From: Bacteroidota bacterium
GTDB taxonomy: Bacteria; Bacteroidota; Ignavibacteria; UBA10030
Length of the DNA stretch: 38,900 nucleotides
Reading direction: 5' to 3'
Assembly (NCBI GenBank): GCA_021813905.1
Contig: JAKAJH010000031.1
Coordinates: forward strand, 1-38,900
Shown here: positions 24,653-34,014 of the stretch, piece by piece
How the letters are laid out: the number at the start of each line of letters is the position of its first letter
How positions within the stretch are numbered: position 1 is the first letter of the stretch
Made by a program: the position numbers and the translations under genes
The notes under the pieces: generated by a model
Databases searched by the model: none
The model's input: only the letters and a program-made list of their open reading frames with translations
What the model was told of the DNA's origin: nothing

Positions 24653-26630
24653 GCCGGATCTCCGTGGAAATGGTGACAGGAAGGTCGTTTTCGAGCGACA
24701 TACAGATCGCAACGTTGGAAACGAGCACACCGTAGGAACGGGAGAATTCCGAATCACAGATCTGCATGCTCCCGGCGTCGGTCGTGATCCGGTACGTCCA
24801 CGTCTCCCGCCGGATCACTGCGGAGCGCGGTCCCTCCAGCGTCACGGTGATGCCGGGCGCCAGGTGGAAGAAAGATGCGATCCGATGCCGCCCGGAGCCG
24901 AGGATGCGATCGGTGATCTGCACGGAAACAGCCTCGTGAGCGAACTCGAATCTCCGACGATGCACGATCGTCTCATCCCCCCGCGAGTACCCGCGATGCT
25001 CGGCTTCGAGCACGTCCCGACCGGTGGACGGCGACCACTCCAGCACGCGGGGTTGCGTGGTATCGGCGGCAATGGTCCAGAGTCCGGAGAACTCCGCCGG
25101 CTCACGGTCATCGATCATGACGGTGTTATGCGCGCGCACGCTGCGGAGCCGTTGCCGCGCCTCGACATCGGCGGTGTACGTGTACGTTCCCGAATCGACG
25201 ATCAGCGCTCCGCCGTCCGCCCACAGCTCGAAGCTCAGCGTGTCATTATGCCCGTGACCGCCGCGACCCCGCTGTCCGATCTCCCCCGCATCGACGAAAA
25301 GATGCGCCTCCGCCGTCCGCATGATGTAGCACCCGCCCTGCGGGAACGCCTGCGAACCCGGGACAGATCCGCTCAACAGCATGCGGAAACGTTCGAATCC
25401 TTCCCCGCCGAAGTACCACAGCGCATCCTGGTGAAATCCGCCGGCGGAAGCGGCGAGATCCGTGCGGTCGAACGCGATGGCGCCGAGGCACAGCAGGTGC
25501 CGGTGATCGTTGATGCGCTCATCCAGGCGCAGTCGGAACAACCGGCCGTCATCCGCATCACCGATGAGAGGAATGGATCCGTCGGGACGCGTGTAGGCCT
25601 GCACGTAGTCGAGCATCCGCTCCAGCCGCTCCATGAAGGCGGGCGAGAGCGTACGCTTGTTCACCTTCAGCAGCAGTGTCGCGCTGAGGAAGAGCTCGAG
25701 CACGAGTCGCTGATAGGCCGTGGATTTCTCAAAGTCGACGCCGTCCGGATCCACCTGGGACTGCATCTCCTCCTCCAGGCGCTCGATGCCCCACTGCAGC
25801 CACTTCGCGCCGAAGGGCGTGTCCTGGAAGAATACGCCGAGGAAAATGAGTCCGACGATGTCGGAGAGAAAATGATTGCCGTTGAAGCGCGCATATTCGA
25901 GGTGGTACCAGATGTACTCACCGTGCGCGGCGAGGGATTTCAGCATCCGCGTCCAAAATGCCGGCGTGAGCGACGGTGATTCGCAGAAGAAGTAGTAGCC
26001 GGCGATCCAGTTGGCGGCGCGGATGGCTACTTCCATAGAGACGACCCAGTTGACGCCCCTGCCGACCGGATTCCTGTCGATCCAGTCTTCGACCAGCGCG
26101 CCGAATTTCTGCGCGTAGCGTTCGTTGCCCGTGAGCCAGTAGGCTTTGCCCAGCCACCAGATCTGGTGGAAGCGGCTCAGTTCCCACGGCACTTTCACGT
26201 CCGAGGGCTTGCCGAGGCCGAGGATCTCGAGATCGCGAACCGGCGTCACGGGCCAGTCGGTGCCGGTCTTGAAGTCGCGGTGCCACGGGACGGGATCGCC
26301 GAGTGCGACCAGCGCGGAGCCGAGCGTCTGGAACCTGTTCTGCAGAACGGCGTCTGCATCGGCGAGAATGGACTCTTCCGGCTGGGTCCAGGTGAGCGTA
26401 TTGAGGAAGAAGTCCTTGCGGTTGCGAGGATGGAAGAAGAAGCGGTAGCGGGCATTCCGGTGGAACGCGGCGATGACCTCGGATGCGTCGCCCGACCAGC
26501 CGCAGGCGCGGAAGAAGGAGGCGTCACTTCGTGCGGCGATCTTCGACCCTCCGACGCGGTTCCACCACGCCGGCCGCACAATGCGGTGGAGGATCACCCT
26601 CGACAGGTGTGCGGGATCCGGGATCTTCAT
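24633..26630 (-). CDS. Heparinase II/III family protein
   Basis: This 665-residue protein has two parts. The N-terminal alpha-toroid (about 60-370) contains RAANWIAGYYFF, YARFNGNHFLSD and FEKSTAYQRLVLELF. The C-terminal beta-sheet domain (about 420-640) contains RGGHGHNDTLSFELWADGG and VDSGTYTYTADVEARQRLRSVRAHNTV. These are the heparinase II/III signatures; N, H, Y and H residues in them correspond to the lyase active site. Unlike secreted degraders, it has no clear signal peptide. Related proteins without one are often found inside capsule and exopolysaccharide clusters, where they may modify or trim the polymer. It overlaps the downstream GT39 gene by 20 bases and the upstream GT4 gene by four (ATGA). 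Confidence 0.9.
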   Translation of the reverse strand: MKIPDPAHLSRVILHRIVRPAWWNRVGGSKIAARSDASFFRACGWSGDASEVIAAFHRNARYRFFFHPRNRKDFFLNTLTWTQPEESILADADAVLQNRFQTLGSALVALGDPVPWHRDFKTGTDWPVTPVRDLEILGLGKPSDVKVPWELSRFHQIWWLGKAYWLTGNERYAQKFGALVEDWIDRNPVGRGVNWVVSMEVAIRAANWIAGYYFFCESPSLTPAFWTRMLKSLAAHGEYIWYHLEYARFNGNHFLSDIVGLIFLGVFFQDTPFGAKWLQWGIERLEEEMQSQVDPDGVDFEKSTAYQRLVLELFLSATLLLKVNKRTLSPAFMERLERMLDYVQAYTRPDGSIPLIGDADDGRLFRLRLDERINDHRHLLCLGAIAFDRTDLAASAGGFHQDALWYFGGEGFERFRMLLSGSVPGSQAFPQGGCYIMRTAEAHLFVDAGEIGQRGRGGHGHNDTLSFELWADGGALIVDSGTYTYTADVEARQRLRSVRAHNTVMIDDREPAEFSGLWTIAADTTQPRVLEWSPSTGRDVLEAEHRGYSRGDETIVHRRRFEFAHEAVSVQITDRILGSGRHRIASFFHLAPGITVTLEGPRSAVIRRETWTYRITTDAGSMQICDSEFSRSYGVLVSNVAICMSLENDLPVTISTEIRRESDGR

Positions 26631-27802
26631 GTCCGTTTCAGCTGTTTGACCGCCTCCACCACACGGGACGCATTCATCCGCCAGGAGAAGGTTTCCACTG
26701 CATCGCGACGCGCCGCTGCGCCGAGACGCTCCCGGAGCGCCGGATCGTTCGCCAGACGAGCGATCTTTTCCGCAAGATCCACGTGGTCGCGCTGTTTCAT
26801 CAGCAGGGCGTTGACGCCATCATGAAGGATATCGCCGATCTGCCCGACACCACTGGCAACGATCGCCTTTCCCATGCCGAGATATTCGAACAGCTTGGTC
26901 GGCGAGCCGAAGAAGACGGTGCCGTCGGAATTCTGCACGTGCGGAGAAAGCAGGAGATCGCATGCCCCGAGATATTCCGGGACTGCGTCATGCGGGATTG
27001 AGCCCGTGAGCGTCACGTGCGCCTCCACTCCGTCGGCGGCAATGATCCGTTCGATCTCACCCCGCAACGTCCCCTCGCCGATGATCAGAAAGTGGATGTT
27101 CGGGACCCGATCCACCGTCGGTCGGACGGCGCGGGCCAGCACATCGACGCCATGCCATGCGCCGAACGTTCCGATGAATCCGGCGACCACTTTCCCGTCG
27201 AGGTGAAGCTTCGTACGGACCGACGAGCTGTCGATATTGGGCCGAAAGCGTTCCGGATCGACGCCGTTCGGGTTCACCAGGATCTTGTTCCCGTCGACGC
27301 CCAGCCGCACGAGTTGATCCTTCACTCCGTCCGAGACGACCGCGACGAGATCGGCCGCTGCGAACTGGACATCCTCGGCCATCTGCAGGATGCGTTCGAG
27401 GTACACCTTCCCCCAGTTCTTTTTCACCCACACTTCGGATCCGTTGCACTCGAGCACCAGCGGAACGTCGAGTCGTCGCGCGAGAACGGAGCTCGCGTAG
27501 TTGAACTCACTGTGCCGGTGGTAGAGGAAGTCGGGCTTCAGGTCCCGGAGCAGCGGAAGGGCGCGACGGATCAGGCGGCGATTGTAGGCGATGGAAAGGA
27601 CCTCGGGGAGATTGCGATAGAGCGTGGAGTACGGAATCACCTGCAACCGGCGTCGGTCGCGGAGCGGCAGATCGCCGCTGGAGATGACAAGGTACTCGTG
27701 ACCGAGCTGTTCAAGTCCGTCGAGAAATCCGCGGGTATGGGTAAAGGAGCCCCCGACGCTGATGTGCCCGTAGAAATCGGTGCGAAGGAACGCGACGTTC
27801 AT
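26627..27802 (-). CDS. Family 4 glycosyltransferase
   Basis: This 391-residue GT-B enzyme has an N-terminal acceptor domain that begins MNVAFLRTDFYGHISVGGSFTHTRGF, with the glycine-rich loop near the start. The C-terminal donor domain has VAGFIGTFGAWHGVDVL (about 209-225), LIIGEGTLRGEIE, and the E-x7-E type segment SPTKLFEYLGMGKAIVAS (about 306-323). It transfers a sugar from a nucleotide sugar to a lipid-linked intermediate at the cytosolic face. It overlaps the genes on both sides by four bases (ATGA), showing tight translational coupling. The sugar and linkage are unknown. Confidence 0.9.
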   Translation of the reverse strand: MNVAFLRTDFYGHISVGGSFTHTRGFLDGLEQLGHEYLVISSGDLPLRDRRRLQVIPYSTLYRNLPEVLSIAYNRRLIRRALPLLRDLKPDFLYHRHSEFNYASSVLARRLDVPLVLECNGSEVWVKKNWGKVYLERILQMAEDVQFAAADLVAVVSDGVKDQLVRLGVDGNKILVNPNGVDPERFRPNIDSSSVRTKLHLDGKVVAGFIGTFGAWHGVDVLARAVRPTVDRVPNIHFLIIGEGTLRGEIERIIAADGVEAHVTLTGSIPHDAVPEYLGACDLLLSPHVQNSDGTVFFGSPTKLFEYLGMGKAIVASGVGQIGDILHDGVNALLMKQRDHVDLAEKIARLANDPALRERLGAAARRDAVETFSWRMNASRVVEAVKQLKRT

Positions 27803-28233
27803 GTCCTATCGGGGCGTGACCCGGCGAACAATCGAACACGGAGGGTAAGATACGCCGTGAGGAGAATGACGCCGCTCGCGGCAAGTTCAAGCAGGAACGA
27901 GGGAAAATCTCTCACGAAATACCGGAGCAATGAGAACTCGACGCACGACCCGGTTTCATCGAGAATGTGCTTTCGTCGTCCGGTAGCAAACAGGAGATAG
28001 GTATTCAACACAAACTGGTAGCGCTGCAGTTCGAGCTGCTTGCAGCCGAATCCCGCGGCCCGCTGGCCGGGCACCCGCAGTTCCCGGATGATCGTGCGGG
28101 CCCGGACAACTGCTTTCTCATCCATCAGTACAATTCTGACGGCCGATCCTCCGAGCTGTCCGGCCCATGTCGCTCGCAGCGTCTCCGCATGGCCCGACAG
28201 CACGATCAGTGTCGCCGGCGTCTCCGGTGTCAT
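27799..28233 (-). CDS. Unrecognised protein in polysaccharide cluster, one C-terminal membrane segment
   Basis: This 144-residue protein is not recognised. The N-terminal third (TLIVLSGHAETLRATW, then VRIVLMDEKAV) looks like a small alpha/beta fold. The middle is basic and has four Gln/Tyr-rich turns (CKQLELQRYQFVLNTYLLFATGRR, divided here only for position: about 64-87). One hydrophobic segment lies at about 112-130, followed by a basic tail. ATGA overlaps on both sides (with the methyltransferase upstream and the GT4 gene downstream) show it is a genuine, translationally coupled gene. It may be a membrane-tethered accessory subunit of the polysaccharide pathway; that is inference from context only. 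Confidence 0.6.
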   Translation of the reverse strand: MTPETPATLIVLSGHAETLRATWAGQLGGSAVRIVLMDEKAVVRARTIIRELRVPGQRAAGFGCKQLELQRYQFVLNTYLLFATGRRKHILDETGSCVEFSLLRYFVRDFPSFLLELAASGVILLTAYLTLRVRLFAGSRPDRT

Positions 28234-29057
28234 TTGCGGCCCCGCAACACGAGGTACCATCCGACGCGCCGGGAAAGCTTCGAAAGCAGGGATGCGGGAA
28301 AGACGCCGCTCAACGGAAAGTCACCGCGGTTCAGATGCCAGACCTCAGTCTGAACCGACCGGAAATTCCGCATCAGTCGTATGCCCTCGCGCCGCGAATA
28401 CACTTTCGTCAGAGGATTCTCTTCGCCGTCTGTGCTTGCGGAGAGAACCCGGCGGAGCGAGAATCGAAACGGATTCTTCCCGCGCAGGATATGCCCAGCG
28501 AATCGCTTCGTCCCGCTCTTGAGCAGGATGCCGCCGTAGTAGGCAAGCGAATGCCGGTGGTACAGGATGATGAGCGCGGTACTCCCCGGTTTCAGGACGC
28601 GGCACGTCTCATCCACGGCCTTTTGCGTGTCCGGAGTGTGGTGCAGCACACCGTTCGAGAACACAAAGTCAAAGGTGTTGTCCGGGAACGGAAGTTGCTC
28701 CGCGTCGCCGGCGACAAACCGGCCCTGGTGACCGAACAACTCAAACCGACGTCGCGCAAGTTCGAGATGTCGTGGCGTCAGATCGAGTCCGGTGACATCC
28801 GCCCCATTTCGCGCGAACTCCAGCAGGTCCGTCCCCATCCCGCATCCGACCTCGAGGATCTTCTGCCCGCGATGCTGGTCGAATCCGGCGACGGCACGGA
28901 GCCAGGGCGCATAGACTTCGTATCGGAAGCGGGCGTGTTCCTCGAAGTACTCTTTGGTAAACCGGACTTCCGAGGAACTGAATCCGGTCGTCTGCGTACC
29001 GATGGGCACGGTGGACCAGTGTTCGATCGTCCGTCGTTTGATATCGTCGGAGGACAT
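28230..29057 (-). CDS. Class I SAM-dependent methyltransferase
   Basis: This 275-residue protein contains KILEVGCGMGTDLLEFAR (about 66-83), VTGLDLTPRHLELARRRF, GDAEQLPFPDNTFDFVFSNGVLHHTPD and RVLKPGSTALIILYHRHS. The order is that of small-molecule methyltransferases of the UbiE/Methyltransf_11 type. It opens with a HWSTVPIGTQTTGF segment also found in related form in the frameshifted methyltransferase at 31230-32034 (YWNAHPCGTQFTGLEW), so the two are paralogues. It starts 6 bases after the preceding methyltransferase gene and ends in an ATGA overlap. The acceptor is probably a sugar intermediate. Confidence 0.85.
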   Translation of the reverse strand: MSSDDIKRRTIEHWSTVPIGTQTTGFSSSEVRFTKEYFEEHARFRYEVYAPWLRAVAGFDQHRGQKILEVGCGMGTDLLEFARNGADVTGLDLTPRHLELARRRFELFGHQGRFVAGDAEQLPFPDNTFDFVFSNGVLHHTPDTQKAVDETCRVLKPGSTALIILYHRHSLAYYGGILLKSGTKRFAGHILRGKNPFRFSLRRVLSASTDGEENPLTKVYSRREGIRLMRNFRSVQTEVWHLNRGDFPLSGVFPASLLSKLSRRVGWYLVLRGRK

Positions 29058-29063
29058 GCGTGC

Positions 29064-29813
29064 TCAGGTCGGCTTGCGGGCGAGGTAGCCCATGCGATCA
29101 CCAAACCACTCCAGCGGTCGAATGAGCGCACGGACGTACTTCGGAAGGTCGTTCACGTTCTTCAAGTCAGACGTGTAGCGGATGGGCATCAGGCCTGCGG
29201 CCCGCAGCTCCGCTCTGAGTTCGCCCGGCGCATAGAAGTACTGGTATCCGACGTCGCTGACGATACCACGACGAACGTTGCGACGATGCAGGGCCCGGAA
29301 GTATCCAAACCGATTCGGCACAGTCACGATGACCGCCCCTCCCCGTCGCACCACGCGCCCCATCTCCAGAATCGCCCGGTGTCGCACGGCGGGGTCAGGA
29401 ATGTGGTCGATAACGGAAAACGAAACAACAACGTCGAACGATTCATCCGGGAATTCGAGCGCCTGGGCGTCCATCACCCGGAATCGGACCTTCTCCGCCA
29501 GCGCGGGGACCAATGTTCGCTGAACGATGGTTTGGGCGGTTTCGATCGAGCGGGGACTCAGATCGATGCCGACCCATTCCGCGGCAAGGCCTGCCCAGAG
29601 GAGTTCATCGATCGGCTCAAAACAGCCGACGTTCAGGACTCGTTTCCCCTCAATCCCCGCCGCCATCATGAGTTCCCAATCCACGATGGCTTTTCGTGCC
29701 ATGTAGATCGGGTTATGGCGGTATCCTTTCCGAAGGATCTCGGTCGCCAGGTGCTCATAGGTATCGAATACCTTCTGCGCATCGGTGCGAATGCCGGCGT
29801 CGTTCATGGTCAT
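29064..29813 (-). CDS. Class I SAM-dependent methyltransferase
   Basis: This 249-residue protein has a SAM-binding core beginning KRVLNVGCFEPIDELLWA (about 57-74). It is followed by WVGIDLSPRSIETAQ, MDAQALEFPDESFDVVVSFSVIDHIPD and VVRRGGAVIVTVPNRFGYF. The G-C-F-E-P form of motif I departs from the usual GxGxG, as in a subset of methyltransferases in surface-polysaccharide loci. The protein is otherwise complete. It lies 100 bases after the flippase gene, the largest gap in this cluster apart from the ends, and 6 bases before the next methyltransferase gene. The acceptor is unknown. Confidence 0.85.
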   Translation of the reverse strand: MTMNDAGIRTDAQKVFDTYEHLATEILRKGYRHNPIYMARKAIVDWELMMAAGIEGKRVLNVGCFEPIDELLWAGLAAEWVGIDLSPRSIETAQTIVQRTLVPALAEKVRFRVMDAQALEFPDESFDVVVSFSVIDHIPDPAVRHRAILEMGRVVRRGGAVIVTVPNRFGYFRALHRRNVRRGIVSDVGYQYFYAPGELRAELRAAGLMPIRYTSDLKNVNDLPKYVRALIRPLEWFGDRMGYLARKPT

Positions 29814-29913
29814 TTCGGTGCGTTTTCCGGATTGTCCGCGTATTTTCGCGGCGCCTCGTCAACTGAAAGAAACCGATTTATTGCCTGAAATGCCACCGAG
29901 CGCGCAGCACCGG

Positions 29914-31191
29914 TCACGAGCGGAGCGCGCGCCAGTCAAAATCATCACGACGTGGAACAAACAGAAGAGCGGGAGAAACACGAACGCGCCGCATGAACCA
30001 ACCCAGCAGGATCAGCAGCATGACGAAGTGCGCGACGCTCGACGACACGGCGGACGCAAGAATGCCCCACGTATGCAGCAGCAGGAGATTCAAGGAGGCG
30101 TTGACGATCGCGCCAACGGCCGGCGCAATGATGACCACGGCCGGAAGACCCCGACCCGCGAGGTCGTTGTTCAGGATCATCACCAACGAAAGGAACACGA
30201 TGCCGGGCGTCAGCGCATACAGCGGTCCAACGGCACCCAGGAACTTCTCCCCGTACAGCAACACGATCAGCGGTTGTCCGACGAGCACGATGCCGACGGC
30301 GACGGTGACCATCAGGATGAACGTCGAGCGGAACGCCTTCACCGTCAACTGCACGCTTCCGGCTTCGTCCTCCGAGACCTTCGGAAAAAGCATCAGCCCC
30401 AACGTCGTCGGGATGAGATAGACAAGGTCCGAAATCTGAAGCGCCACCGAATACACACCGGAGTCGTGTTCCCCGAGCAGCAGATTGATGAGAAAGAGAT
30501 TGACACGGATCGCGAGAAACATGAACAGTCCGGCAATGTACGTCCGCAGCCCGTACCGGATCATCGCGCCGAACCGTGCACGATCGAAGGACACCGGGCG
30601 GTGGACATACCGCAACGAACGCAGGAGATAAAGCAGACCCGCCACAACCGTGACCGCGACGAGGGCAAGCACCGCCTCGTACGTGGACAAACCAAGATAG
30701 ACGAGAACGAACGCGTAGGCGAACAGTTGCAGCACTCGAACCGTCAGATCGAGCAGGTTGAACTCAACGATGGCCTGCCGGGCGATAAAGACGTTTTGTA
30801 GAAGTTGATGCAGGAAACTGAATGGAATGGCGATCAGAAAGACGAAGAGATACCGGGAGTCGACCTGACCGAGGAGGATCCCGGGATTGATCCATGCGAC
30901 CAACCCGAGCCCGACCGCGATCACCATCCCGGCGGCAAGGCCGGCCGCGGCAGCCGTCATCACGATCGCCGATGTGGCCGTGCGCTCACGGGAAATGAAA
31001 TACGTGATCGACGCATTGAAGCCGAGGGCTCCGAATTGCAGTGCAAATCCCTGGATCACGACCAACAGCGCCAGGACCCCGCGGCCCGATGGCCCGAGGT
31101 ACCGGGCGGTGATGACACTCGAAATGATGCCGATCGGAAGCGCGATGCCCTTCGTGATCAGCGTCAGGATGACCCCCTTACCGTATCGCAC
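29914..31191 (-). CDS. Polysaccharide flippase (Wzx/MOP superfamily)
   Basis: This 425-residue inner-membrane protein has about 12-14 hydrophobic helices. Its start, KGVILTLITKGIALPIGIISSVITARYLGPSGRG, is the classic beginning of O-antigen/teichoic-acid exporters of the MATE-like (MOP) superfamily. It would flip the lipid-linked repeat unit to the periplasmic face. The GTG at 31191 is chosen because AAAGGA lies about nine bases before it and the fold starts there. An earlier in-frame GTG would overlap the upstream methyltransferase gene and has no homologous sequence. No Wzy-type polymerase is obvious next to it. Confidence 0.9.
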   Translation of the reverse strand: MRYGKGVILTLITKGIALPIGIISSVITARYLGPSGRGVLALLVVIQGFALQFGALGFNASITYFISRERTATSAIVMTAAAAGLAAGMVIAVGLGLVAWINPGILLGQVDSRYLFVFLIAIPFSFLHQLLQNVFIARQAIVEFNLLDLTVRVLQLFAYAFVLVYLGLSTYEAVLALVAVTVVAGLLYLLRSLRYVHRPVSFDRARFGAMIRYGLRTYIAGLFMFLAIRVNLFLINLLLGEHDSGVYSVALQISDLVYLIPTTLGLMLFPKVSEDEAGSVQLTVKAFRSTFILMVTVAVGIVLVGQPLIVLLYGEKFLGAVGPLYALTPGIVFLSLVMILNNDLAGRGLPAVVIIAPAVGAIVNASLNLLLLHTWGILASAVSSSVAHFVMLLILLGWFMRRVRVSPALLFVPRRDDFDWRALRS

Positions 31192-31229
31192 GCACCGATT
31201 CCTTTTCGCGCATCCGCTTCGTGTCGCCC

Positions 31230-32030
31230 TTACTTGATCGCCTTGATCACCAGGTAAAATCCCCACCACCAGGCGAACAGCCGCTGATTCAGTCCGTTTA
31301 CCGACGGCGACAGACCGCGACGCACCGGATCGACGGTTGACAGCCGAAGATCTTTGAACGCCCGGAACATCGAGCGCACTTCCGCCCGCGTGTACGCCTT
31401 CCCGAGCGGATTGTCCGACCCGTCATAGGCACGCACCCAGTTCTCCACCGTTCCCGAGACCGTGCGGTACTTCGCGCTGATGTTCGCCACCGCCCGTCCG
31501 ATCGCCACATGCATCGAATGCCGGTGATACAGCATGATGATCGCACGGCCGCCCGGCTTCAGCACGCGGTACACTTCGCTGACCGCCTTCGGCGTGTTCG
31601 GCGTGTGATGCAGCACCCCGAAGGAATACACCACGTCAAAGCTGTTGTCGCTGAACGGCAACTTCTCGGCATCCCCGACCCGCGCGTCGACCGGAAGGCC
31701 GTACAGCCGGAACCGCTGTTGCACCAGCTCGATGCTTCGCGGCGTCAGATCCACCGCGCTCACCACGGCGCCGCCGCGCGCGAACTGCAGCAAGGTCCGT
31801 CCCCAACCCGCATCCGATCTCCAGCAGGCGCTTGCCGCGGAAGCGATCGAACTCCATTGCGGTCTGCATGAACGGCTGCACCTCGTACCGGTGCCGCTCC
31901 ACCGCTTCGAAGAACTCCTTCGATCCCCACTCCAGGCCCGTGAACTGGGTCCCGCACGGGTGCGCGTTCCAGTAGTCGCGCACTTCGTTCTTCAGCATAT
32001 CATTGTCGGCTTCCGCCGTCGTCGAAACGC

Positions 32031-32034
<4 letters not shown>
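31230..32034 (-). pseudogene. Class I SAM methyltransferase with single-base frameshift
   Basis: From GTG 32034 the frame gives NEVRDYWNAHPCGTQFTG and KRLLEIGCGLGTDL, then goes out of frame. In the next frame the protein resumes exactly as LQFARGGAVVSAVDLTPRSIE and continues through LPFSDNSFDVVYSFGVLHHTP to a normal C-terminus at 31230. One extra A in the plus-strand AA at 31792-31793 accounts for the shift. It lies inside motif I, so the interrupted gene cannot make an active enzyme unless the frame is bypassed. Everything else is well conserved, so a sequencing or assembly error, or a very recent mutation, is likely. The GTG overlaps the asparagine synthase stop (GTGA), with GGGAG seven bases upstream. 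It is a paralogue of the gene at 28230-29057. Confidence 0.85.
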
Positions 32035-34010
<1,976 letters not shown>

Positions 34011-34014
34011 AGGA

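Noticed and set aside
24585-25979. 464-codon plus-strand frame
   Set aside because: It is antisense to the heparinase II/III-like gene; the translation is Arg/Glu-rich and lacks motifs.
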